Of a stretch of 40,041 bases of DNA, positions 26,401 through 29,832 are shown piece after piece. The position numbers and the translations under genes were made by a program. Each line of letters opens with the position of its first letter. Within the stretch, counting starts at the first letter, position 1. The notes under the pieces were generated by a model that was given only the letters and a program-made list of their open reading frames with translations, had not been told where the DNA came from and made no database searches. This DNA is from a virus: positions 1-40,041 of IMG/VR virus record IMGVR_UViG_3300020438_000094; one strand, written 5' to 3'.

Positions 26401-29400
26401 CATACCCAGAACCAGCATTAGTAATGCTAACATCAGTTACAGCACCAAATGTTTTAGATAAAGTGGACTTATATGACCAAATTGATACACCATTAACCCA
26501 AGTACCAATTGGACCTGAATTAATAGTATTTTTAGTTGAAATAGTCGTAGGTACTTTAGGGAACCTATTTAATTTACGCTGGTTACCTGGAAGAAGTGCA
26601 GAACCTGGAAAAGGTCCAATTTCATAGTTAGGAATACCTGTAGATGCAACATAAACAAAATCATCATTAAAGAATGAGTTCTGTATATTTGTTGTATATG
26701 GACTAATAGCAGTATTAACAGCAGAGTTAATAGACTTACCTTTATTAAGGTCAACAGATACTAGGATATTACCCTGTGGTATAACAGTAGCAGGTTGAGG
26801 TAAATTATATTGGAAAATAAGGTCACTATCCCTAGAAGTCACCAAAAATGTTCCGTTATAGATGATTGGGTTAGCACCATAAATGGTGACCTGATCTCCA
26901 ACCAATAGTCCATGATTATTACTACATGTTACTGTTGCAGATTGGTTATTAATACCACCATATGTTATAGTAGTAACTTCAATTAATTTTTTAACGTTAT
27001 ATAACCAAGTTGTTAAATCTGGTCCAACTCCAGTACCACCAAGTTTAGAAACTGTTAATTTATCCCCAGGTAAGTAATAAGAACCAGTATCAGTCAACGT
27101 TGTTTGTTGGGCATCAACAATACCAACAATATTCATCACCACTTCTTGTGGTGTATCTTTATTAAGATAAACTCTAAAGTTTGATGTTACTCCAGTAGCA
27201 GAATCCCAATTTTCTACAATATTATTAACAGATCGTGTACATTCTATAAACTGGTTAAGAGACTTCTCTTTATACTGTACAAGTTCTGCATCAGATCCAG
27301 TACCAATTAGAAATTCACCATTTCTCTCTGGCCAACCAATTGTGGAGTCAACTGTAATAATTCCATTAGTAAAATCTAATGGTTCAGCAAGTTTAGTTTT
27401 ATATGGAACAGTAAATATACCATTAATAGTTTCTTCAGAAAGAACTAATTCATAAATTGTCTGTTCTGAAGTTTTAATAGAAATAAAGTTCTCAACAAGA
27501 GCAGTAGCATCTAATACGTTAGAATCTGCTATATCTGCTTCTTGTATTATTAATGCATCTTTAATATTAGTAGAATCACCGCTAACTAAAGTTGCACGAA
27601 GAATAGTATCAATAGACCAAGTAGCAGCAGAAGGCTTAATTATTTGGTCTTTTGGATATGAAATATTAACAGTTTCACCATATAATAACTTAAACAAATA
27701 CGCAATACTATATGAAGTACCTTTAGATGCGTAAAAATCTTTAATAGTCTTAATTGACGTTCTAACATCAATTTGAGAATAATCTAAACTAGGTACATCA
27801 GGTAAAAATTGTTCTGTGTACTTATCAAGTAATCTTTTAATGAATAATGCATCTAAACATTTAACAGAAACATTTTTTTCTGCTGTTGATGCTACAGTAT
27901 CATTAGAGAATATAGCATTACCATCTTCTGTATATTCTTTAATACTACTTGCTGCTCTAGCACATCCTTCAAATTTTGCTTTGGTATATCCAGTACCATT
28001 TTGATTTACTGTAAATCCAGTAACCTCATTCAGTCCTACAGTACCAGATGCCTCTGCAGAAGGTGGACTTTGAATAAAAATAGTTGGTGGTTCGGTTGCA
28101 CTATACCCAGAACCAAAATTAGTAATATTAATATCAATAATTTGTCCGTTAAAAATTGTTGCTACTGCAGAAGCTCCAGTACCACCAGCATAATTACCAA
28201 TACCATCTACTCTTTCATCAACAATATAAACAGATGGAACATCTTGATATCCACTACCACCACTTAGAAGTTCGATATCAGTTACTCTTCCATCACCATC
28301 AACCTTAGTTTGTAAAATTTGTGCTCCTGTTGGATCTACAATAGCAACTCTAGGAGTTCCAATATATCCTTGACCAGCATTTAATACCTGAATACTAGTA
28401 ACCTGCCCATCAGTTAAAACTGCTCTTAATGATGCTTTGATACCATTTTCTTCAGTTGGAGGGTCAACATAGATGTCAGGTACAGTTGTATAACCAATAC
28501 CACCCTTAGTTACAGTTACACTACCACTAATAGAACCATTAGACATGGTTGGAGGGGCAATTGTAGCACCTCCAGGCTGTGTAAAAGTAAGTCTAGGTGT
28601 GAACGTATACCCACTACCAGAATTAAGGATTTCTAGAGCACTAACAGCACCATTTGTAACAGTTGCTTTAATAGAGGCTGTAGTAGAACCTGGTTTTGTA
28701 GGTTCTTGTACAGTTACCAAAGGTGGGTTTGTATCACTATATCCATAACCTCCATCAAGAAGAGAAACACTCTTAATACCATTAACTAATGCTGTTGCAG
28801 ATGCACCTGATCCAGTATCAGAATTTATAGAAACCTTTGGAGGATATTCAAATCTATAATTACTTCCATTAGAACTTGTAGAAATACCAGTTAATTGACT
28901 ATCATCATCTACACGTGCATATCCGATAGCACCAGAACCAAAAGAAGGAATTGGAGCTTCAACAGAGTATAATGCCAAAAATCTACCATTTAAAGGTGCT
29001 TCTTTAAATATAAACTGATTTCCATCAATAAAGAAATCTATTTTGGGTAAAAGTAACTTATTATCATAAATTCCTAATACATATTCATCTATAACAGGTT
29101 CATATGGTTCACCATTTCTTGTCATAGTGAATTGACGTTTAGATTCACCAAAACCATTTGATAAATTATCAATTGGTACAATAGTATTCTCAACAAAACC
29201 ACTCAAATATGTAATAAAGGTACTAGAAGCACCATCTGCATCTAATTTCTGTCTTGGTGCTTCTGTAAAGATAATATCAGTACCCTCTACAGTATAATCA
29301 ATATTAGGGATTAAAACTTCACCATAAGACTGAACAATCAAATGCTGTGCTGTAGGAGGAGCAATTGGATTATTTTGAGAAGTTAAAGGAAATTTTTGAG

Positions 29401-29827
29401 TTGTTCCATCAAATAACGTTAATGGACTTGCAAGTCCCAACCATTTTAACTTAACTTGTTCATATGAAACACCTGGACTTAATGCAATATTAGGAGCATG
29501 AGTTGTCTTTTCATAATATATTACTTCATCACCAATCAAAATAGATCCATCGTTCTCTAAAAATGAATCTACACTCTCTACAACTATAGTATCATCAGTA
29601 ACTGATATAGGTTCTACAATCTTAGTTGAACCATCAAGTATTCCTATATCCAGTTTATCAATATCCAAATATTGTAGGAAATTGTTTAAAATATTTTGCC
29701 CTAATCCAGTCTTTTCTTGCGATCTGTAATAATATTCAATGAATTTATTAAACAGAGGATACTCATCCTCTATGAAAGCTGGGGTCTGCGACCTTACTGA
29801 TTGGGAGACTTTATTGATATTTGCCAT
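5483..29827 (-). CDS. Giant gp7-like baseplate/tail mosaic protein, 8114 aa
   Basis: One uninterrupted frame, roughly 0.87 MDa, against 1,032 aa for T4 gp7. The N-terminus (KVSQSVRSQTPAFIEDEYPL, then FNKFIEYYYRSQEKTG) and residues ~670-730 (FLPDVPSLDYSQIDV, YPKDQIIKPS) are of the cyanophage gp7-like baseplate wedge type. A segment at ~3485-3505 (HPASFKVFGELNLNEYG) may end the wedge-like core. Order of parts: GxGY repeats ~305-620; gp7-like helical region ~640-760; GxGY block ~1120-1345; YHYH domain ~1420-1550; propeller-like segment ~1830-2216; LamG-like ~2216-2430; further GxGY units ~2990-3250; 'FDGV' module ~3580-3650; second LamG-like ~4046-4266; 20 'C...YPR' repeats ~4306-6782; helical modules; two more FDGV modules ~7805-7965; GxGY units at the end. 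It follows gp6 by 5 nt. No frameshift or stop was seen. The wedge role is inferred from order and N-terminus; the remainder probably makes a long fibre or peripheral baseplate mass. Confidence 0.85.
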   Translation of the reverse strand: MANINKVSQSVRSQTPAFIEDEYPLFNKFIEYYYRSQEKTGLGQNILNNFLQYLDIDKLDIGILDGSTKIVEPISVTDDTIVVESVDSFLENDGSILIGDEVIYYEKTTHAPNIALSPGVSYEQVKLKWLGLASPLTLFDGTTQKFPLTSQNNPIAPPTAQHLIVQSYGEVLIPNIDYTVEGTDIIFTEAPRQKLDADGASSTFITYLSGFVENTIVPIDNLSNGFGESKRQFTMTRNGEPYEPVIDEYVLGIYDNKLLLPKIDFFIDGNQFIFKEAPLNGRFLALYSVEAPIPSFGSGAIGYARVDDDSQLTGISTSSNGSNYRFEYPPKVSINSDTGSGASATALVNGIKSVSLLDGGYGYSDTNPPLVTVQEPTKPGSTTASIKATVTNGAVSALEILNSGSGYTFTPRLTFTQPGGATIAPPTMSNGSISGSVTVTKGGIGYTTVPDIYVDPPTEENGIKASLRAVLTDGQVTSIQVLNAGQGYIGTPRVAIVDPTGAQILQTKVDGDGRVTDIELLSGGSGYQDVPSVYIVDERVDGIGNYAGGTGASAVATIFNGQIIDINITNFGSGYSATEPPTIFIQSPPSAEASGTVGLNEVTGFTVNQNGTGYTKAKFEGCARAASSIKEYTEDGNAIFSNDTVASTAEKNVSVKCLDALFIKRLLDKYTEQFLPDVPSLDYSQIDVRTSIKTIKDFYASKGTSYSIAYLFKLLYGETVNISYPKDQIIKPSAATWSIDTILRATLVSGDSTNIKDALIIQEADIADSNVLDATALVENFISIKTSEQTIYELVLSEETINGIFTVPYKTKLAEPLDFTNGIITVDSTIGWPERNGEFLIGTGSDAELVQYKEKSLNQFIECTRSVNNIVENWDSATGVTSNFRVYLNKDTPQEVVMNIVGIVDAQQTTLTDTGSYYLPGDKLTVSKLGGTGVGPDLTTWLYNVKKLIEVTTITYGGINNQSATVTCSNNHGLLVGDQVTIYGANPIIYNGTFLVTSRDSDLIFQYNLPQPATVIPQGNILVSVDLNKGKSINSAVNTAISPYTTNIQNSFFNDDFVYVASTGIPNYEIGPFPGSALLPGNQRKLNRFPKVPTTISTKNTINSGPIGTWVNGVSIWSYKSTLSKTFGAVTDVSITNAGSGYDAASPPAITISGGGGEGATANVVVNGSLSEITVTNGGSGYTSSPLVSIVGGGGSGAAATAIITKGEVSRILIKAGGSGYISQPAITIVGGEGQGAAGTASIRGPIQSIAITNGGVEYTSSPTVTLSSGKGAVAQAIVNDGRIISIAIISAGSGYTTAPEVTIQGVGFGAIARATIDTDGENAGRVTGIEIINKGINYVQGTTIINLTSVGQNATFTANVFQWNYNLQATSQFDSAKGSVFTGYNNEYGGEYAHLSNPQKMRYILGDNLYEQVGTGNILEKEEQIVHSPIIGWAFDGNPIYGPYGFQDPTDQGSTVVRLRTSYELKTELVYDDTTNPTPNRTAGPLLTEEPSGNFVEDYKYTFGLGDLDQYNGRFCKTPDFPNGNYCYFVTIDATETGNPLFPYVIGPSYNSVVDLWNLSPDAVQQNIPQGVVRYRDPYENVDIDVDRVPNASTAALTTEDGEILLFEVEDENRDGIIDDFETADPDQMFEESPLQLFDYFPKVKFDSKVDIEVETTTKFEDASVTGFTIENPGKNYQVDDRLIFDNTDTDGTGVSARISKIKGESVAAYSFENISGDNYGVLKTNDPHNLIAGDTVFVDYTPQMQNTNKTFTVRQYKGIEQIVIDQRGSGYNTDIPPTITIDGNGSSGKLEAVVSAVGAIETVNIINSGSGYTSNPRVILSHPQIFKKADYYISKIENNNYVKINDTVISDSKEIFICGKTKDSIGNSVGFVAKLSATGVKEWENTLESTDGQYYTEFQKLYVDGNDVWLVGNNQPNSNLLNAYNPDVILVKYTQAENGLSAALQFQKGYAGISGSTRADHVSAIQKWSDTRYAIGGYTNTNSSNPYDAFIASIDTTGNFAIKRKLVSTNKSEKIIDMKVITTTSGVNELYFLMEVAENSTSTDINIAFGKATITTNAINVDFIKEYSTTLYSLVDGSLVFDEFNECYISTTLRLKSDVTTRDSFWVVKVNTSGTILWNYRYVAPGRDINLAQKSAIDIFGDLNLAFTRDNTTTGVKTVDSVKIGYDGTIKNHTTNEFDKKRIEGITVHAVNADNSGDIYINGQTQWNRNEFIFDFAANEQTDVTGHYTLTSVGASSAVTFADNMAKIYGYQPAGSSSTWENSYLKVAASDLGTVLSDDWTLEFFVYKSASQSQTLSQNVQTLVGIGGARDATGGLWLGYDNSSGELQMVITNQTTQLINGSGQSSSQTTMYADNSWQTIAVRKEGNVFKAFVNGIEVISGTLSNTAFGNKDLYFGNQIGFGTLATDFNKDYQGQFFIDNIRLRNRAVTPTVPSDISSLPPVASFAFAYAWTDTAWFTNNITKYDYVDYDGWGLKVDKNADATRLGDKGLQTNTQIGFVRTAVTPVTGSTLVVGEADFALGDAGLQTLDFDDATITMTPGTETLTYTNDIWSSRTATVPSPGSQKLQVSAVVKDRYFFKVTNTVKIDNIQELTVNQPFIFTVGSKLRLNTLSSGTFINSGYITKIDIPNKKIYIAVQNNTWTDDLNEGILVSEQFNEGDSYGIVGPIPNDVNEMKGYTFAQVNNTTPGTFDINMNTYDAPANIGGTNNLHTFARFKPFNTADYSVRIDEVSGASPFIVGSVVALNSGDISFNSDYNTCQIINLTAVTKITLISNLERILQVTAVANSDEVYVITGTSHYLSEGEMIYIDGNPSQSYNGLVYDEYDGAFAVDTIVSPLEFTYKLPQAALTSPATSGSSVNIFVKSPTLKMYYGHQYIFDLSHGSLIGGNLSFAKDNLYKLEYSFNSIERIGTPGVTGQGEPNPSVKLKVDNNIVTNISYYFDPSRTGSDSPVISDSYLDVTDSPYTGNFVISSTSGQTITRGADTFKFPLLNEPEGDGDITQTTYTTSSLKAVGSIGDIRIINPGGFYTKLPIVTGIASTRKIERVQIIEPGTEYAVGTYNGVPIAGDGEGGFVQITVQDGVDDEGVTIPGQIQEVLVTSPGKGYTSATIDVEGITGILGSGLTGSGAELIVVIPPFGTEASIFTKGDKVGKIKKLKNNNFGYDYPHDYTLRPEITFPLNAQLTSTSILESITVTNPGSGYATAPTVVITGGGGANATAEASIKNGRLDQIEVKDPGAGYSSTPAVSLRSSFNYVVNLDLGLLQFAYPHGITNGAEISVGVTDTGDGADYPLAAGATGRLNPNTTYYAISGTANSLEDDQLKVAITPQNAELGDALSFVNAGEGRQSILTESFGGAATANVITSTFLEGELVYQGDSLEQATATGYVSTNSGWQIGPRVLKIVDYDGVFAEGQQITGVISKSSGTISDLKFARGVLDIGSITKTTGQFIDDVGKPSEIIQKIQDSYYYQDFSYAVKSAVSISEWKEILIRNVHPASFKVFGELNLNEYGQIPNKDTFFELTKSVELAQEAIVPNIQNFALVDPIYTEFNNTEVLFRQKRLTSSENILTSVVQRVDDISSLFDGVKTAFPLTVNGDTVVANSNQLMIVLNGVVQNPETAFQIQQDSIVFSEPPKPPASVKYANVTIESIAGFDLIFSNTSGIYPSIGDTVSGSSSDARLTVIKVVGNVVTGYYSDTPQFILNELCNTAATGFSGNLDSITPLANVGLYTFGESITNLEGNTAKIERVNLETGQEMPIAKLRYSVGPSTTTFEVVDPEASTSQPVPIGTFNQGTNYQLGSEIFQLESSVDGPESTSITVIRGALGTTAANQSDTTPIYSTKIEVTDQLTLSKTAGTYRSTPGLFDIQLNDIIYGAQSGVISRITSTSAYQDPVTQEFIGQVNISPGSSFFGLLFNRITSQTYPNVVLDDIAESVVSIVDYTDNATGYNSNFPSNELINNYIVPFNNLTGTFQIDEFIRNYKINYGNNTNEFFTGEEGRVRKMSFYSKEGDGFFSSGQIIRSRDTKAEVIGYNQARNTVYLGKIGRSKSNGEDYFDFEFAGTAQIDTTQKKFGSASLELAAGTTDFIYSQSSSEFAFGTGDFTVELYVRAAASSLTATVDILDTRVGNATEVAFRLYLESGQVRWNVNNSNLVTSGGTTVVADTWTHIAYVRSGTTGKLYIDGVEVGSGTDNTTYTAKPLFIGVGYAFSTGYIGHVDEVRISDNARYSTGFTPLAGIFQGDTNTKLLLHFDGADGQTHVEDWSGTESFTKGEYFNNDAIPSTVRYVGSHTFVAGTSNAALTFNDGTIKDVSGATYNAETGVLVLDIGSHSYTTSNTVIIGADKLPFTCDKDNNATEHRYPRPTDPAYNTALTITAVTSTTLTVNVGRAVQRGFVGNTNRYYNAATLIEQNLDFVAKEAVYLLEQKFPDFTVINGSVNCQDDVKDICKSIAADIRNGANNKIWDAASYYVNRTDVNNVQLLNVEREVVETVWTYGKLKQILDYIITNDVWDVQGNHGLTQTFDTSITEAGGGAATKLTPTNAIYNASSGELKLFSPSHGLFGPTTISINGGGYNPVTGILTCTTGSAHGLSSSDKIQLEDESLTFTCTMDQNRSEHKYPRSSDHASQGWLDVTIIDSTTFSVDVGKTPDVIFNPTAATYSGSTGLLKMTIGEHRLRAGTNLKVAKGSLPFKCTMDGLQSTKYYPRENDFIYNDSVPILFEGTTYTANGASYTPDSGLLTVTLFNHGFSHGDKVRIVDESITFECLLDNNITQHRYPRSTDPSSGRQHKIVNITKDTFDVNVGVSPDLSLHTFKSADPNGIIHKDNTITLDVGKTHNIAYDVSSANYTPVTGALVITSSAPTSPGLGGHPNLMVGDSIRLRDGAFLFACNMDGQATDHAYPRLTDPSRGTAVEVIDISEVDKTASDASYNPLTGMMTVTIGSQLSAPSTRNCTGAAYDPATGMLTITSSGHLVYNGNLVRLNDGAFIFRCGLDDETTDHYYPRSGDPARDEWLPAQNRTDNTFDLFIGKSQDLSEHTCVGVTTNPCLKVGGEMVRFEEGAITFSCTKDGNATNHAYPRKTDPVFRRGWSVVESSSSTTFDVFVGRTVFGAYTHAYVSGTTNGVKVHNNAFTVNVGKSKFSAYTPSAAVYEPETGIMDLTIGNHWIKDATNHTATNAVYIPTTGVMTVTIPNHGFLVGDKIKIADDALSLTCSLDQHGSNHTYPRSTDPQSGKWMLISNVTDDTFDVTVGTSPQLDFNVSDANYDPVSGDLILTIGTHSLAVGTSIRLKDNSITFVCDYGGDGFSTQKSYPRSYGANTTDNEDYAYNTAVTITGADATTITINVNESQNTAISHAGTHNYHSSLSGAVITGGDYTHTFVSCVDNGITRAGDSVYIEQDSLTFRCDLDGQTTDKTYPRSSGSNAPGGADYAYNTATYVQDVKTTTHTPTLAAYTPTTGMMTITMAGHGLTAPTTKTAESGTSFNTATGELYVTCANHGFVTGDMVKIADNSLVFTCAEDGNASNHSYPRPSDFASGRFFPILRTSANDFSMLVGNMFGDAPISNTTTHVWVSAVSGGLVKANDKVRLDEGAVTFTCAKDDDATNHSYPRRTDPSYFEWLPLDNVLTDTFDVFIGKSSDTSTHTFVSFTANSMKRPTGVITVDVGISSNISTHVFQSASADAIKCGGQYTHVWKGGLTVDKAFTVGGDYTHEFQSGGEKFTITGAAFTPATGAMVLTVPNHGFENGDMVLIADGSMTFRCLQDNYQTDHTYPRSTDPASGTYLLVSSVTKDTFAINVGTSSNTTTHQFQSAVANGLTRAVIRTGGQYTHTLTGAEGGCFKKKGRAISIDADALTMTCDYDDNGTNHTYPRSTDPAAKQVLSIKKFDTNSFTVHVGPTSFNKNYRPYSPISAAYDTSNGELTFTNLGHDIETDDLIVINDESIKFTCAMDNNQSIKSYPRPGHDVRAVGKELAITSTTADTYTVNVGTPGTNQTFTPSAATYNAETGAMTLTIGQHGMRKGSSIVIQNNTLQFTCDMDGNTATKTYPRSTDPYGSEKSIPVTDVYYSAGTASNAAFTPATGVMTITLTAHGLSNGDYIQIVDESLTFKCFLDGYTTEHKYPRATDPVSGRWLAISNKTNDTFEVNVGISSDTSTHAFVKSVSGGIRAQNGMIEVNVGKSPIKGYNPSMAAGSQTAFDPNTGDLIIDIGAHDLDIGDSIKIAKQSFGFICGQDGGSTIHYYPRTSDWGYNKAHPITATTSTSITVNISNGAISNTTPHAFYTAYQKYTPTQITYSGWTGIMTVYTSVVHNMDAGEYIKFEDNSLTFTCTKDGNATEHTYPRETDPASGKWLKVLSTGLTTYTFQVQVLEVTPSTNVTTHTFVPGKSYATNCIVRAVVLTGGDHAHTFTGNASSNNVLYSPASSHTFSSIDPGAVQKVLTKHKFVSAKSDSVTVMDYSVDDCIDVQTTVDNLVDIVTDTLEGANSASPIDHLGSVSRLTPDPDNAFLGGRVYSYLEETFPISLHDSVNDLIYANQIGASSKYRFQDAADLVEANAGPIVDKASNDMLTLYPDLALEMPRNTDGSGNGTLQCKTDLALILSEFIKDLRDGGNFHTVNVAKRYLGANDILLHIRLQLFQSVYAHLRLAHYMKQAITGDLTSDNTDKIIVGDWGITQSTATQFTATGAVYSPTTGDLEITIGSHSLIVGRYIQIADGSLTFSCNPGSGVANGTYPRSSGVAGTDTGADYASGKNLEILSVTGTTVTVNVNKEPNYPISNTAAHAFVSATPNGITAPGDCVDVQEAIDSLVEIANDIIAPTHPDYEIAADRLYFNRKGIAQEITSLVTNEYTFQLIEGGTTYKAFMYPEPGGETTCQRDIKLIMIAIISDLQTGGSNSVIAAMENYLSTTVQINYVEDELTATVFAIEQMKWMGEHALQNRLYDLNSQEVSPSYNYNYATETAYRDALTPVDMASVVTRFKELVDIALNMLAPGKLAMRGAAKNLIFNRGYYKEEITTLVNSQFGPGIWLYDTWLDTIVTNLAHDLITTDITDTAVAHNIVIENLDKNFEVGELITSQGSNGSAVVLEFQSDTKFLVVGKWYGTPWEGNDKLTGTRSGAEADVSIGGVGYPYPWFNKPANVRTIDFAKNITSNISGQISSPNLWTNPEAIRINWVPAYIVISDDFAVSPDGTQTAEKLIGYTNTNYHYTYRNYSLTSYDTWDEGVIDFSDTTNTFDEGGAASEDDNQTYTFSVFFKADEYSKVRFGLVMDSGTVGQQDIFFDLDLSTGGAGTLFQPQGGIIPVAYGSVPYGNGWYRAFITTTISFGFAELRALFLMYNENNALAYTGDGSSGIYMWGAKLSKGGIDPYTSVLGEVFYADTEYNVKAYALSALEQYTSEAISNTLTSPAPASSYLKYFSTESSAYYNDKAVTRCIRENLSIINGQLGLDTYYTNITVNNGVRIPTYTYGNRSLPVGLGGGLNDSDYLYGLNSGAYAELEDVMVNEGKIVQIFKRFRFDAVIVDGPFFMNAVIKKQGDASVTATIYGFWEDENFRYLDVLVTGGTWAVGDVLEEQDRNPTPTATISAIEDRIQIIDLKGTFDASVPFKAYTSGATATPTSFLRTEAAVLDNTGGTLTVDTETLNGSFETTSVVYPETSRKYIEVNKFDGFDLSVGDRISSKGYVRLGISIVSGLQEFAVGNRLYKVVGGIQDFNTYAIISEIDLDNSFIYIADFQGTITNGDLVGDYGIGNNFPVGYATVTTRVVTPGAGSALVQDIRPSGVNKRIYLSDIKGSFNTKDSILSADNYKAIIVTQVDLLARVKRAFKGFDGVQDTFKLTIGNGTQYLPDPAGHLLVFVNGILQPPGASNAYTAFSDSIQFTEPPELGASFTGFYVGKLRQLDDISFEFDSLRQSFNLKRNDVFYSLTLTDGVQSTTIRPENNIIVSLNGVIQEPGVGFELVGSRIIFSEIPRVGSTFVGFSYVGSEADVDAAEVIPPIEPGDFIDIQGETADREVAVIESSNSLITFDYLGSVFGKNAKATANLTSGFIQSVQVTAGGSGYTTRPNVRVDSISGFDGDINALVGIGGVVINNAGTGYQTPNIEVETSVPDDWTAPDLSQYGEELIDPEILT
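8640..9480 (-). other. Helical insert C of the giant protein
   Basis: Residues ~6783-7062. It starts DCVDVQEAIDSLVEIANDI, nearly matching the start of insert B, continues with EIAADRLYFNRKGIAQEI and TCQRDIKLIMIAIISDLQTG, then has a second half (ALNMLAPGKLAMRGAAKN, NRGYYKEEITTLV) that looks like a partial duplication. It follows YPR unit 20 directly. Confidence 0.6.
9830..10490 (-). other. Helical insert B of the giant protein
   Basis: Residues ~6446-6666. It starts DDCIDVQTTVDNLVDIVTD, continues with FQDAADLVEANAGPIVDKAS, and holds QCKTDLALILSEFIKDLRDG. It separates YPR units 19 and 20 and is related to inserts A and C. Confidence 0.6.
16260..16660 (-). other. Helical insert A of the giant protein
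   Basis: Residues ~4390-4523 are helix-rich (AKEAVYLLEQKFPDF; CQDDVKDICKSIAADIRNG; KLKQILDYIITNDVW), unlike the beta-rich surroundings. It lies between YPR units 1 and 2. The motif C-x2-D followed by an amphipathic helix ending 'xDL/IRxGxN' recurs in the two later helical modules. Confidence 0.6.
17030..17690 (-). other. LamG-like domain 2 of the giant protein
   Basis: Residues ~4046-4266: KKFGSASLELAAG, FTVELYVRAAASS, TWTHIAYVRSGTTGKLYIDG and VDEVRISDNARY are a textbook LamG_3/concanavalin-like strand series, ending with LLLHFDGADG. It sits just before the 20-unit YPR array and is clearer than the first LamG copy. Confidence 0.75.
18890..19095 (-). other. 'FDGV...NG...EPP' module of the giant protein (middle copy)
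   Basis: Residues ~3578-3646: SLFDGVKTAFPLTVNGD, MIVLNGVVQNPETAFQI and DSIVFSEPPKPPASV. Two adjacent copies occur near the C-terminus (~5935-6415; FKGFDGVQDTFKLTIGNG and IIVSLNGVIQEPGVGFEL) and two diverged copies near the N-terminus (~28950-29430; LFDGTTQKFPLTSQNN). It looks like a small beta module used repeatedly as a spacer or interface. Confidence 0.6.
20850..21220 (-). other. Cupredoxin-like segment without copper ligands
   Basis: Residues ~2870-2993 begin MYYGHQYIFDLSHGSLIGGN and SFAKDNLYKLEY, a pattern like the first strands of cupredoxins, and end with SPYTGNFVISS. No Cys-His-Met set follows, so a metal site is not expected. The fold call is tentative. Confidence 0.3.
22540..23180 (-). 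other. LamG-like domain 1 of the giant protein
   Basis: Residues ~2216-2430. The strand sequence includes DDWTLEFFVYKS, SWQTIAVRKEGNVFKAFVNG, and FFIDNIRLRNRA, which match the concanavalin A/LamG pattern 'FTxExWV...W.HxAxxRxgxxxxxYvnG...xDdvRi'. In phage tails such domains are commonly carbohydrate-binding; that use here is inference. Confidence 0.6.
23180..24340 (-). other. Propeller-like segment of the giant protein
   Basis: Residues ~1830-2216 lack GxGY repeats and show several blade-like strings: EIFICGKTKDSIGN then GFVAKLSATGVKEW; DVWLVGNNQ then DVILVKYTQ; RYAIGGYT then DAFIASIDTTGNF; ECYISTTLR then FWVVKVNTSGTILWNY. The pattern 'xxGGxxx...DxxxxKxxxxGxxxW' is typical of beta-propeller blades of SBBP/PQQ-like type. 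It directly precedes a LamG-like domain. Confidence 0.5.
25180..25570 (-). other. YHYH domain inside the giant protein
   Basis: Residues ~1420-1550 contain HSPIIGWAFDGNPIYGPYGF, then RTSYELKTE, then LDQYNGRFCKTPDFPNGNYC and PYVIGPSYN. This is the same order as in the 1,382-aa protein but continuous, without the cupredoxin-like insert. YHYH domains are widespread in marine phage tail proteins; the ligand or activity is unknown. Confidence 0.65.
25790..26460 (-). repeat. GxGY beta-repeats, block 2 of the giant protein
   Basis: Six units at residues ~1120-1345, more regular than block 1, with glycine runs such as ISGGGGEGATANVVV and IVGGGGSGAAATAII between the GSGY turns. The Gly/Ala richness makes a Pro-rich shadow frame on the plus strand here, which is not a gene. 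About ten further single units are scattered elsewhere in the protein. Confidence 0.75.
27970..28910 (-). repeat. GxGY beta-repeats, block 1 of the giant protein
   Basis: About eight protein repeats of 35-50 residues at residues ~305-620, with a core like 'I.V.NGGSGY...P.V.I' (for example LEILNSGSGYTFTPRLTF and IDINITNFGSGYSATEPP) followed by a linker such as 'GAxAxAxVxNGxV'. The spacing and Gly-Tyr turn suggest stacked beta structure. Nucleotide copies are diverged, so this is an old protein-level repeat. Confidence 0.75.
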
Positions 29828-29832
29828 CTAAT

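Noticed and set aside
26214-26627. 137-codon open frame on the plus strand
   Set aside because: It is the antisense of Gly/Ala-rich GxGY repeats, giving a Pro/Glu/Val-rich low-complexity peptide; no promoter or other plus-strand gene is nearby.
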